A stretch of 43,050 nucleotides of DNA, from the NCBI GenBank assembly GCA_900757415.1, contig CAAENU010000177.1:1-43050 (forward strand). Direction: 5' to 3'. The DNA comes from an uncultured Oscillospiraceae bacterium. GTDB lineage: Bacteria; Bacillota; Clostridia; Oscillospirales; Oscillospiraceae. The notes below the pieces were generated by a model. That model ran no database searches. It was not told where the DNA came from and saw nothing but the letters and a program-made list of their open reading frames with translations. The translations under genes were made by a program, and so were the position numbers. This document shows positions 30,800 through 38,673 of the stretch, piece by piece. Position 1 is the stretch's first letter; the number at the start of each line of letters is the position of its first letter.

Positions 30800-32339
30800 C
30801 AGAATGCGCCCCCTTATCCAAAGTTTCCTTGTTCTTTCTAAACGTGTAAGCGATGATGCAGATAAACGCGATGGTGGCCACATAGAAGGCAATCGCGATG
30901 GGACGCTGGAACAGCACCATAACATCGTTATTGCCCATGCTCAGAGCCTGACGCAGGGCACGCTCGGCGGAGGGCCCGATCAGGAAGCCGAGGATGAACG
31001 GCCCCAGAGGGATGCGGAACTTACGCAGCACCACGCCCAGCGCACCGAACAGCAGCATGATGAACACGTTGGAGACGGAGTTATCGGTGGTGTAGCAGCC
31101 CAGAATGGCCAGAGAGAAGATGATGGGGATCAGGTACTTGGGCTTCATCTTGCTGATCTTGGCATAGATGGGGATCAGGCAGCGGCTGACACCCAGATTG
31201 AAGAAGCTGGCGTACAGCACGATGATGAAGAATGCATAGATGACCACCTTATTGGCAGAGAACATGGTGGGGCCGGGGTTGATACCCTGCATGGTCAACG
31301 CGGCGCCGATCAGCGCGGCGGTGGCGCTGCCGGGGATACCGAACGCCAGCAGGGGGATAACGGAAGCGCCGCAGGTGGCGGAGTTACCGGCCTCAGGAGC
31401 GGCAACGCCGTTCAGCACGCCGGTGCCGAACTTGTCGCCATCCTTGGCAGCACTGCGGCCCACGCCGTAGCTGAGGTAGCAGGCGATGGAGGAACCGGCG
31501 CCGGGCAGGATGCCGATGATGGTGCCGATGATACCGCCGATGATGGTGCAGCGCAGGGTGTTCCAGTAATCCTTGAGGGTATACTTGTCTTCCTTATTCT
31601 TCAGGTTGACCTCGATACGCTCCTTGGTCTGACCCAGCTTATACAGGATCTTGTCAGAGTAAGCGGTGGAGTACTGCACGATCAGCTCGCTGATGGCGAA
31701 CGTACCCACCAGAACAGGCACGGTGGAGAAGCCGCCGCGGAACATGCGGATGCCGAACACCATGCGGGAGGCGCCGGCCACAGGGTCGGAGCCGATACAG
31801 CCGATGAGGATGCCCAGCACGGCGGCCAGGATACCCTTGATGCGGCTGTCGCGGTTCAGGATGGCGATGACCACCAGAGAGAACACATACAGGGCGAAGA
31901 ACTCAGTGGGGCCGAACTGGATAGCCAACTGGCCCATGGGGACCGTCAGGAACACCAGCAGCAGAGAGGAGATCAGGTCGCCGGTGAAAGAGGAATACAG
32001 CGCCTGCAGCATCGCCTGCAGGGGCCGGCCCTTCTTGGCCAGCGGATAACCGTCCTCAACGGTGGCGGCGGCGGCGGGAGTGCCGGGCACGCCGAAGGAA
32101 ATGGCGGAAATGGAGCCGCCGAACATGCTGCCCTTGTAGATACCGATCAGCAGGCCCAGAGACATACTGGGATCCACCTTATACACGAACGGCAGCAGAA
32201 TGGCGATGGCCATATCGCCGGTCAGACCGGGGATCGCACCCACGGTCACGCCCAAGATCACGCCCAGCAGCGCGTAGAGCATCGTCACCGGGGCGAATGC
32301 ACTGCTGAAGGCTTGGGCCATAACAGAACCTAATTCCAT
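30789..32339 (-). CDS. tctA: Tripartite tricarboxylate transporter, large permease subunit (second system)
   Basis: 516 residues, many membrane helices. Family hallmarks: VILGVTVGAIPGLTGDMAIA, LIGIYKGSMFGGSISAISFG, VPGTPAAAATVEDGYPLAKK, IGTIIGILPGAGSSIACYLS and AAPEAGNSATCGASVIPLLA. Clearly paralogous to the copy at 8047 but divergent, so a different substrate is likely. Encoded after tctC across a hairpin-bearing gap. In this operon the neighbouring enzymes act on amide/ureide-type compounds rather than citrate. Confidence 0.94.
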   Translation of the reverse strand: MELGSVMAQAFSSAFAPVTMLYALLGVILGVTVGAIPGLTGDMAIAILLPFVYKVDPSMSLGLLIGIYKGSMFGGSISAISFGVPGTPAAAATVEDGYPLAKKGRPLQAMLQALYSSFTGDLISSLLLVFLTVPMGQLAIQFGPTEFFALYVFSLVVIAILNRDSRIKGILAAVLGILIGCIGSDPVAGASRMVFGIRMFRGGFSTVPVLVGTFAISELIVQYSTAYSDKILYKLGQTKERIEVNLKNKEDKYTLKDYWNTLRCTIIGGIIGTIIGILPGAGSSIACYLSYGVGRSAAKDGDKFGTGVLNGVAAPEAGNSATCGASVIPLLAFGIPGSATAALIGAALTMQGINPGPTMFSANKVVIYAFFIIVLYASFFNLGVSRCLIPIYAKISKMKPKYLIPIIFSLAILGCYTTDNSVSNVFIMLLFGALGVVLRKFRIPLGPFILGFLIGPSAERALRQALSMGNNDVMVLFQRPIAIAFYVATIAFICIIAYTFRKNKETLDKGAHSDDE

Positions 32340-32374
32340 AAGATTTTCTCCAAACTCTCAAAAAGGGTAGGGTT

Positions 32375-32414
32375 AGGGGGTGACGGCGGGCCTCAGGAGA
32401 CCACCGTCACCCCT
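32375..32414 (-). other. GC-rich intercistronic hairpin between tctC and tctA
   Basis: The arm at 32375-32389 (AGGGGGTGACGGCGG) pairs with 32401-32414 (CCACCGTCACCCCT) with a bulge and G-U pairs. It sits in the 116-base gap after the binding-protein gene. CCCTTTTTGAG on the minus strand comes 12 bases later, not directly after, so partial termination or 3'-end protection is likely. Confidence 0.55.
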
Positions 32415-32455
32415 GTTATCGTATTAAATTTGCGTTAAGGATTCCTTTACGCCGA

Positions 32456-33463
32456 TCAACCAAGCAGGGCGGTCAGGTTCTTGATGGTCTCCTCATAAGC
32501 AGCCTGACTCTCAACACTGCCGGTACCGGTCAGCGTGATGTTGGCTTCCTTGGCGGCAGTCTGAGCAGCCTCAGACTGGATAGCCTCGGTCAGAGCAGTT
32601 TCCAGAGCGGCGCGGACGTTCTCAGGCACATCGCTCTTGCAGAAGATGGTGTACCATGCGGGCATGGACACATCATAACCCAGCTCCTTCAGGGTAGGAG
32701 CATCAGGGAACTCAGGAACGCGCTCGTCAGAAGCGACGGCCAGCACGCGCAGCAGGCCTTCCTGAACTTCACCGGCGATGCTGGAGGGCACGGAGGCGCC
32801 CACATCAACGCTGCCGCCCAGCACGAAAGCCTTGGCCTCGCTGCCGCCGGAGGTGGGAACTTCGTTAAAGGTCACGCCAGCCTTTTCTTCCAGCAGCATC
32901 AGGGGCAGGTGGGGCACGGAGTGGAACTTACCGTGACCAACGGAGATGGTGCCGGGAGCGGCCTTGGCAGCGGCAATCAGATCTTCCATGGTCTGATAGG
33001 GGCTGTCAGCCTTGACGAAGAAAGTGGGGATGGTGGTGGTCATCTCGACCAGAGGGGTGAAGTCGGACAGCTCATAGATAACGTCCTCTTCGATGCTGGT
33101 GGTGATCAGCGGGCCGTAGTCGGTGGCCAGCAGGGTGTAACCGTCAGAAGGCTGGTCATAGACATACTCCACGCCTTCCTGACCGCCGTTACCGGACATG
33201 CAGACCACGTTGATGGTCTGTCCCAGCTTCTCAGCAGCAGCGTTGGCCACGATGATGGCTGCGTTGTACACGCCGCCGCCGGCATCGTAAGGGACAACCA
33301 GGCTGATGGTCTTGTCAAAGGTCACATCGCCGTCAGCAGCGGTATTGCTGTCGCTGTTGGCGTCATTGTTGGCATCGTTGTTGGCGTCATTGCTGCCGCC
33401 GCCGCAGGCGACGAGACTCAGAGCCATAACGAGAGCCAGCATCAGTGCAAGAAATTTTTTCAT
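32456..33463 (-). CDS. tctC: Bug/TctC-family substrate-binding lipoprotein (second system)
   Basis: 335 residues from ATG 33463 (MKKFLALMLALVMALSLVAC), lipobox LVACG, then a low-complexity Asn/Asp/Ala linker with repeated DANN units (about residues 26-40). The mature domain opens with FDKTISLVVPYDAGGGVYNA and contains VPEFPDAPTLKELGYDVSMP, typical Bug family. The high-expression codon choice and the hairpin behind the gene suggest excess over the permease. Its ligand may be a ureide or carbamoyl acid, from context only. Confidence 0.93.
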   Translation of the reverse strand: MKKFLALMLALVMALSLVACGGGSNDANNDANNDANSDSNTAADGDVTFDKTISLVVPYDAGGGVYNAAIIVANAAAEKLGQTINVVCMSGNGGQEGVEYVYDQPSDGYTLLATDYGPLITTSIEEDVIYELSDFTPLVEMTTTIPTFFVKADSPYQTMEDLIAAAKAAPGTISVGHGKFHSVPHLPLMLLEEKAGVTFNEVPTSGGSEAKAFVLGGSVDVGASVPSSIAGEVQEGLLRVLAVASDERVPEFPDAPTLKELGYDVSMPAWYTIFCKSDVPENVRAALETALTEAIQSEAAQTAAKEANITLTGTGSVESQAAYEETIKNLTALLG

Positions 33464-33506
33464 GATCGCTACCTCCATTTAATATTGTTTAGCCTGCCGA
33501 AGCAAG

Positions 33507-33977
33507 TTAAGCACGTTCAATGCGGATCAGCTTGACGCCTTCGCTCTGGCAGCGGGCGCAGACGAGTGCAAACTCATCCAGATTTTCCACGATATCGCCA
33601 AAGTGGTTGCTGGGACGCCAGCCGGTGGGCAGCAGGATACGGGCCTCGGGGCCGTAGAAGATACCGAAATCATATACGGCGTGGGGGGTACCCATCCACT
33701 GATAGGGCTGATAGGCGTTCCAAATCAGAGCACCGGGCAAGGGGAACATGGTCACATTCTCGGGGGGGAGCGCAAACACGCGCGCCTCGTCGGCACGATC
33801 CGTGGGGACGCCGAAAGACAGCTCACGGCCGGTATACATGGCGTGAATGGCCTTGTTCTCCATGGGGGTCTCCAGAATATCCCAGATCAGCTGCGCAGTC
33901 TGGGGAGCCTTATCCTCGCGGAGTTCGGCAATGCAGGAGACATTCTCCTCAACAAAAGTCAGCTTGATTTTTTTCAT
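33507..33977 (-). CDS. DUF3830-family protein
   Basis: 156 residues, cytoplasmic, beta-rich cyclophilin-like fold as known for DUF3830. Seen: MKKIKLTFVEENVSCIAELR, APQTAQLIWDILETPMENKA, then MYTGRELSFGVP and IFYGPEARILLPTGWRPSNH. Family members recur beside amidohydrolases and transporters, but their activity is unknown. It begins one base after the stop of the DUF6282-like gene and precedes tctC by 43 bases, so it is co-transcribed with both. Confidence 0.82.
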   Translation of the reverse strand: MKKIKLTFVEENVSCIAELREDKAPQTAQLIWDILETPMENKAIHAMYTGRELSFGVPTDRADEARVFALPPENVTMFPLPGALIWNAYQPYQWMGTPHAVYDFGIFYGPEARILLPTGWRPSNHFGDIVENLDEFALVCARCQSEGVKLIRIERA

Positions 33978-33978
33978 T

Positions 33979-35064
33979 TCAGTTTTCCTCAGCGGGCACG
34001 GGAGCGGGATCCTTGCTCAGGTCGATGTCCAGCATCTTGGCTGCGTTGATGGAGGTGACCATACGGATATCGTCGTCGTTCCAGCCGCAGTCCATCAGGC
34101 AGGCAATCCACTCACGGAAGCCTTCCACGGGATGGGGCAGAGTGTAAACACCGAAGTCGGTGCCGCAGATGAAGTTCTCAACGCCGAACTTCTTCATCTG
34201 CTCGGCGGAAGCATACACGCCGCCCTTGGGAGCGCCGGACTGGCCCTCGTCATAGGCACGGTACTCAGGCTCGATGTAGTAGTGGGTCTTGGGGATGGAG
34301 CCGGTGTGGGTATGCTCGGCCAGGCACTTCTCCAGCTTGGCGCCCAGCTTGATGGCCTGCTCGATCTCGGACTCGCTCAGGTGCTCGGTAACAGCGTTGG
34401 ACAGCAGCACCTTCTTGATGCCGTAATCCTGTGCGTATTTGCACAGATCCAGCGCTTCCTGATTGGAGATGTGGCCGCTGACCAGATAAATCTGGGGGTT
34501 GTCGGCAACGATCTTCATGATGTCGGAGAACTCCTTGGTGGGCTTGCCGTAAGCGGGGATCTCGATGCAGCGGTCATACTCCTCGGTCTTGAACTCGGGA
34601 TACAGGTCGACCAGACGGACCCACTTGCCGTCCACATAGCGGCCTTCCACGCCGGCCTGATACTTGGTGGAGTGAGCGCCGAAAGACACATAGCGGGCGC
34701 CGTCGCCGTAGTACACGGCAGTCTTGACCGCACGGGGATTCATGCCGCCCAGCACAGTGTTCAGGATGATACCGCCGTAAGCGGTGAAGCCGGGAACGAC
34801 CTCGTTCACGATCCAAGCGGTACCAACGCTCCAGTTGAACACGCACATATAAACGATGGCGCGCATACCGGCGTCGCGGGCCTCGATAGCAGCCTGAACG
34901 GGGTTCACGCTGCGGGGGCTGGACACCAGATGGGGGCCGGCGTGCACATGCAGGTCAATGGCGTTCTTCAGCAGATCAACGCTGCGCTGATAAGAACGGG
35001 AATACTGCCAGTCATTCTTGTCGAAGTTGGCAGGAAATGCGTCGGTGTGGTAGAAGTTATACAT
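33979..35064 (-). CDS. DUF6282-type metal-dependent amidohydrolase-like protein
   Basis: 361 residues. The amidohydrolase-barrel signature NAIDLHVHAGPHLVSSPRSV (HxH, about residues 35-54) is followed by EARDAGMRAIVYMCVFNW, QIYLVSGHISNQEALDL (candidate metal His), EHTHTGSIPKTHYYIEP and FICGTDFGVYTLPHPVEGFR (candidate Asp). Assigned to DUF6282 by overall pattern; no reaction is established. First gene of the second tct operon under a consensus promoter with an operator at its start point. Likely a cyclic-amide or lactone hydrolase (inference). Confidence 0.78.
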   Translation of the reverse strand: MYNFYHTDAFPANFDKNDWQYSRSYQRSVDLLKNAIDLHVHAGPHLVSSPRSVNPVQAAIEARDAGMRAIVYMCVFNWSVGTAWIVNEVVPGFTAYGGIILNTVLGGMNPRAVKTAVYYGDGARYVSFGAHSTKYQAGVEGRYVDGKWVRLVDLYPEFKTEEYDRCIEIPAYGKPTKEFSDIMKIVADNPQIYLVSGHISNQEALDLCKYAQDYGIKKVLLSNAVTEHLSESEIEQAIKLGAKLEKCLAEHTHTGSIPKTHYYIEPEYRAYDEGQSGAPKGGVYASAEQMKKFGVENFICGTDFGVYTLPHPVEGFREWIACLMDCGWNDDDIRMVTSINAAKMLDIDLSKDPAPVPAEEN

Positions 35065-35174
35065 GAGCGATCTCCTTTTTCTGATTTCCGTAAAGTTTGT
35101 TTCCTCACGCGGTCAAGTTTTCCAACAGTAAACGCAGACGGTATATAGGGCTGCCGCCTCAACGCGTATATCTA

Positions 35175-35193
35175 TTGTATACTACATAGGTAC
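35175..35193. promoter_or_regulatory. Candidate GntR operator, tct operon promoter
   Basis: TTGTATAC-TAC-AT-AG-GTAC (35175-35193). Shares the spaced pattern TTGTATAC-N3-AT-N2-GTAC with 36179-36197, ahead of the GntR gene itself. It abuts the -10 box and covers the expected start point, suiting repression. Confidence 0.6.
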
Positions 35194-35222
35194 ATAGTAC
35201 ACGTTCCCTCATAAAATGTCAA
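35194..35222 (-). promoter_or_regulatory. Promoter of the DUF6282-DUF3830-tctCAB operon
   Basis: Minus strand: consensus TTGACA (35222-35217), 17 bases, TACTAT (35199-35194). Confidence 0.75.
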
Positions 35223-35373
35223 TATTTTTTTCATTTTTGACAGAAACGACAGGATTGAAAGCCATATTTTGTGCAATTAATCAATTCTCTGCGCGCGTAT
35301 TTTCCGCCCCCCCTGTTGTTTCTTTAAGCAAAAAAAGTCGTAATAAGCCGATAATGTATCCCACAAGGCAGCA

Positions 35374-35407
35374 AATAAGCAGTGTGACATGCGTCACACT
35401 GCTTATT
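35374..35407. terminator. Inverted repeat behind the GntR gene
   Basis: A 15-base perfect stem AATAAGCAGTGTGAC/GTCACACTGCTTATT around ATGC, 19 bases past the stop at 35426. There is no strong T-run, so it is a moderate terminator candidate. Confidence 0.55.
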
Positions 35408-35425
35408 CTTACCACGTTATGAAAA

Positions 35426-36061
35426 TCAAAAACCCATCCGCAGCAGCGTATCAAAGGTATCGCGCTTGCTCTCCTCCAGATGCTCGTTCATCAATACGGC
35501 GGCAGCGTCATAATCGCTGAGCAGCAGCTTATCCAGAATTTTGAGATGGCCGGCGTTATTCAGCTCCATCCGCTGGCCGATCTGGCCGGTAAAAATGCGA
35601 ACTCGCTGATTCTGGCTGTACAAATGGTTGGACCAGTCGTGGATGTAGCTGTTGGGACAATAGTCGATGATCAGCCGATGCAGGCTGTCGTCCAGATCGT
35701 TGCGCTCCAGCATGCTCATCTCAGGGCTGTAATTCAAAAGGCGCATGCGGCAGCGTTCCAGCTCCTCCACCGGAATGCGGTCGCCCCACTGGCGCACCAC
35801 CTGCGGCTCCAGCATCAGACGCACCTGATAGATCTCGTTGATCTCCCGCAGCGTCAGCTCGCTGACCATTACGCCCTTCTTGGGCACGATGCGAACCAGA
35901 CGCTCCTGCTCCAGCTTATTGAGCGCCTCGCGGATCGGTGTGCGGCTGACGCCCACTTCGCCCATCAGCTGTGCCTCATTCAGAAAATCACCCGGCGCAT
36001 AACGGCAGGCAATGATGTTATCTTTAATAATGTCATATGCCTTGCTCTTTAAACTGCCCAT
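35426..36061 (-). CDS. GntR-family regulator, FCD subfamily (copy 3)
   Basis: 211 residues. Winged helix at about 5-70 (KAYDIIKDNIIACRYAPGDF, LMGEVGVSRTPIREALNKLE); FCD domain with DLDDSLHRLIIDY and a C-terminal helix HLKILDKLLLSDYDAAAVLM. Only distantly related to the two tandem copies at 28603 and 29511. It is upstream of the second tct operon, same strand, separated by 361 bases. A matching operator motif occurs at its own promoter and at the tct operon promoter, so it probably represses both until the ligand is present (inference). Confidence 0.93.
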   Translation of the reverse strand: MGSLKSKAYDIIKDNIIACRYAPGDFLNEAQLMGEVGVSRTPIREALNKLEQERLVRIVPKKGVMVSELTLREINEIYQVRLMLEPQVVRQWGDRIPVEELERCRMRLLNYSPEMSMLERNDLDDSLHRLIIDYCPNSYIHDWSNHLYSQNQRVRIFTGQIGQRMELNNAGHLKILDKLLLSDYDAAAVLMNEHLEESKRDTFDTLLRMGF

Positions 36062-36178
36062 GAAAAATTACTCCTTCTCTCCGCGGCTATTGCGCCCCGC
36101 CGCACCAGTCATATCGCTGTTCTGTCATGAATAAACAAGGGCAAATACCTCCGCCCTTGTTCCGCTGCGGCAGCCATG

Positions 36179-36197
36179 TTGTATACATGATGCGTAC
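36179..36197. promoter_or_regulatory. Candidate autoregulatory GntR operator
   Basis: TTGTATAC-ATG-AT-GC-GTAC (36179-36197), the second copy of the TTGTATAC-N3-AT-N2-GTAC pattern. Placed just downstream of the -10 box. Confidence 0.6.
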
Positions 36198-36207
36198 CAC
36201 AAAGGCT

Positions 36208-36236
36208 ATCATAACACGCTTATAGAACTTTTGCAA
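36208..36236 (-). promoter_or_regulatory. Promoter of the GntR gene (35426-36061)
   Basis: Minus strand: TTGCAA (36236-36231), 17 bases, TATGAT (36213-36208). Confidence 0.75.
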
Positions 36237-36360
36237 GTACTTTGGCGATTTTTCTCAGCAGAAAAATTCTGCTTTTTTTCTTAACAGAGTGATTACGCAA
36301 CAATTATACTGTGTCGATTTTATAAGATTGATACATTACAATCCGCTATATAGAAAACGA

Positions 36361-36375
36361 TATAGCGACGCTATA
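36361..36375. repeat. 15-base palindrome
   Basis: TATAGCG-A-CGCTATA, a perfect dyad preceded by further CTATATAG-like sequence. It could be a protein-binding site; no second copy was noted. Confidence 0.4.
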
Positions 36376-36391
36376 GTGTTGCAAGCATGGC

Positions 36392-36426
36392 GAAACGGGC
36401 CGCATGACAAACATGCGACCCGTTTC
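36392..36426 (-). terminator. Hairpin behind the carbamoyltransferase gene
   Basis: Arms GAAACGGGCCGCATG and CATGCGACCCGTTTC pair over 14 of 15 positions around ACAAA. It lies about 50 bases past the stop at 36478. The minus-strand side lacks a long T-run. Confidence 0.55.
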
Positions 36427-36477
36427 TCTGGAAGAGGAAGAAAGAGGTGTAGCTTCTTTGGTACGAAGACAGAAACC

Positions 36478-37416
36478 TTAGATACGGCCGGTGATCAGGC
36501 CCAGCAGAGCCATGCGCAGATACATACCGTTGTGAGCCTGACGGAAGTAGGCAGCGCCGGAGTAAGAGTCGACCTCAGTGGCGATCTCATCAACGCGCGG
36601 CAGCGGATGCATGATGACGATATCCTTCTTGGCACACTTCAGCAGGTCGTTGTTGACAATGTAGCTGCCCTTGACACGGTTGTAGGACTCCTCGTCGGGG
36701 AAGCGCTCACGCTGAACGCGGGTAACATACACGAAGTCGGACTGAGCCAGAGCGGCCTTGACGTCGGTGGTCTCCACGATGTCGGCGCCCTTGGAGCGCA
36801 GGTCAGCAGTAATCTCGGCGGGCATCTTCAGCTCCTCGGGAGTGGCGAAGATCATCTTGTTGCCGAACTGCTGCATGAAGTAACCCAGGCTGTGAACGGT
36901 ACGGCCGTACTTCAGGTCGCCCAGGAAGGTGATGGTCTGGCCGCCCAGATGGCCGGCTTCCTTGCGCATGGTGTAGATATCCAGCAGAGCCTGCGTGGGA
37001 TGCTGACGGGAACCGTCGCCGCCGTTGATCAGGGGATGAACAGCGATATCAGCGGCTTCCTGAGCGGCGCCGGCGATGGGGGTACGCATCACGATAGCGT
37101 CAACATAACCGTCAACGGTTCTGATGGTGTCCTGCCAGGTCTCGCCCTTGGCCTGGGAAGAAACGCTGGCGTTACCCAGATCGATGCAGCTGGCGCCCAC
37201 GCGGTTGATGGCGGCCTGGAAGCTCAGGCGGGTACGGGTGCTGGGCTCAAAGAACAGGGTGGCAACGGTCATGCCGGCCAGATCCTTGATGACTTCGCCG
37301 CTCTTGACGCGCTTCTCATAGATCATTGCGGTGTCCATGATGTGGCACAGTTCCTGATTATTAAAGTCGTATGCGTTGATAATGTCGCGGCCTTCGAAAT
37401 GCACATTGGGTTCCAT
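36478..37416 (-). CDS. Aspartate carbamoyltransferase-like enzyme, probably catabolic
   Basis: 312 residues with all carbamoyl-phosphate and aspartate motifs of ATCase: FFEPSTRTRLSF (Ser59-Arg63), SSQAKGETWQDT (Lys90), HPTQALLDIYTM (His139), VTRVQRERF (Arg233-Gln235) and HPLPRVDEI (270-278). The 240s-loop RVQ is ATCase-type rather than ornithine-type. No regulatory chain gene, pyrC or PyrR attenuator is nearby. It is instead 63 bases downstream of carbamate kinase on the same strand, with a dihydroorotase-like gene divergent. This suggests phosphorolysis of N-carbamoyl-aspartate to aspartate and carbamoyl phosphate. A biosynthetic pyrB remains possible. Confidence 0.85.
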   Translation of the reverse strand: MEPNVHFEGRDIINAYDFNNQELCHIMDTAMIYEKRVKSGEVIKDLAGMTVATLFFEPSTRTRLSFQAAINRVGASCIDLGNASVSSQAKGETWQDTIRTVDGYVDAIVMRTPIAGAAQEAADIAVHPLINGGDGSRQHPTQALLDIYTMRKEAGHLGGQTITFLGDLKYGRTVHSLGYFMQQFGNKMIFATPEELKMPAEITADLRSKGADIVETTDVKAALAQSDFVYVTRVQRERFPDEESYNRVKGSYIVNNDLLKCAKKDIVIMHPLPRVDEIATEVDSYSGAAYFRQAHNGMYLRMALLGLITGRI

Positions 37417-37479
37417 AATTTTTCCTCCTGTATTTTTTAAGTTCTGTTTCTCTATGATTTACCGATGGTTTTGCGCCAT

Positions 37480-38412
37480 TCAGGCGATAACGGTACCAGC
37501 CTTGCCGGCCAGTGCTTCCTTGGCCTTCTCCAGAGAGGTGATCAGGGACTTGCGGCCGGGCTTGCTCTCCACGAACTTGACAGCGGCCTCGACCTTGGGC
37601 AGCATGGAGCCCTTGGCGAACTGACCCTGTGCGATGTACTCCTTGGCCTCGGCCACGGACATCTTGTCCAGGCCCTTCTGATCAGGCTTGTTGAAGTTGA
37701 TGGCAACCTGATCCACAGCGGTCAGGATCACCAGCATATCGGCATCCAGCAGCTCGGCCAGCAGCTCGCTGCCGAAGTCCTTGTCGATCACTGCAGGAGT
37801 ACCGGAAACCTTGCCGTCCTTGCTGCGGATCACGGGCACACCGCCGCCGCCGACTGCCACGACCACATGGCCGGCATCGACCAGCGCCTTGATAGAGGCC
37901 TTCTCCACGATATCAAACGGCTTGGGGGAAGGAACGACCTGACGGTAGCCGCGGCCGGCATCCTCGACCATGGTATAACCCTTCTCGGCGGCGATACGGT
38001 CAGCAGTCTCCTTATCATAGAAAGCGCCGACAGGCTTGGTGGGATTCTGGAAAGCGGGATCGTCGGCGGAAACAACGGTCTGGGTCACGATAGTGGCGAC
38101 AGGCTTGTTCATGCCGCGGCTGGTCAGCTCATTGCCGATAGCCTGCTGCAGGTGATAGCCGATGTAACCCTCGGACATAGCGCCGCACTCGGGGAACGGC
38201 ATGTCAGCCTTGATGGCTTTGGCCTCAGCGGCAGTGGACAGACCCAGATTGATCATACCCACCTGAGGGCCGTTGCCGTGGGCGACAACAACTTCGTTGC
38301 CGGCGGCGATAAGATCGACGATGGACTTGGCGGTTTCCGTAACAAGGTGCAGCTGCTCAGCGGCGGTATTGCCCAGTGCGTTGCCGCCCAGCGCGATAAC
38401 GAGTTTTTCCAT
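37480..38412 (-). CDS. arcC: Carbamate kinase
   Basis: Makes ATP from carbamoyl phosphate and ADP, releasing ammonia and CO2 (EC 2.7.2.2). 310 residues from ATG 38412 after AAAGGAG. Motifs: KLVIALGGNALG, VVVAHGNGPQVGMI, MSEGYIGYHLQQAI, VPSPKPFDIVE, VVVAVGGGGVPVI, VIDKDFGSELLA and QGQFAKGSMLPKVEAA. No arginine deiminase or ornithine carbamoyltransferase is present, so the carbamoyl phosphate probably comes from the following ATCase-like enzyme. Confidence 0.95.
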   Translation of the reverse strand: MEKLVIALGGNALGNTAAEQLHLVTETAKSIVDLIAAGNEVVVAHGNGPQVGMINLGLSTAAEAKAIKADMPFPECGAMSEGYIGYHLQQAIGNELTSRGMNKPVATIVTQTVVSADDPAFQNPTKPVGAFYDKETADRIAAEKGYTMVEDAGRGYRQVVPSPKPFDIVEKASIKALVDAGHVVVAVGGGGVPVIRSKDGKVSGTPAVIDKDFGSELLAELLDADMLVILTAVDQVAINFNKPDQKGLDKMSVAEAKEYIAQGQFAKGSMLPKVEAAVKFVESKPGRKSLITSLEKAKEALAGKAGTVIA

Positions 38413-38673
38413 GATGCATACTCCTTTTGTTGTGTTGTCTCAGATCATTTTTGTCCATTTTATCTAATCGACTACTTGACCTTTGAACCCTTACCCTACG
38501 AATTGACATACAGATTATCTCATGTGGCCGTCCGATTTGCAATTATCGATTTTAAATAGCTGCAATAAAATATCCGTAATAGATACGGCTTCGAAAAGGT
38601 GATATACTTTTATCGTAAAATTCCATCGTGGGAAACTAGACAGCTTTTTGAATAGCGGAAAGGGGTTTTTAGC

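Larger units (their letters stand above)
35065..35425. other. 361-base intergenic region
   Basis: Contains the minus-strand promoter (35194-35222) and operator (35175-35193) of the second tct operon, an AT-rich stretch (35220-35350) with no gene, and the hairpin at 35374-35407 behind the GntR gene. Nothing else recognised. Confidence 0.5.
36062..36477. other. 416-base intergenic region
   Basis: Contains the GntR promoter and operator (36179-36236), a hairpin ACAAGGGC/GCCCTTGT at 36135-36160 in the GntR leader, a 15-base palindrome at 36361-36375, and the hairpin behind the carbamoyltransferase (36392-36426). No gene recognised. Confidence 0.5.

Noticed and set aside
30753..32333. 526-codon plus-strand frame
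   Set aside because: Antisense of tctA with His/Gln/Gly-rich shadow composition.
36361..36375. Palindrome as a regulator site for arcC or the carbamoyltransferase
   Set aside because: It is downstream of the carbamoyltransferase and not near the arcC start; without a second copy no role can be assigned.
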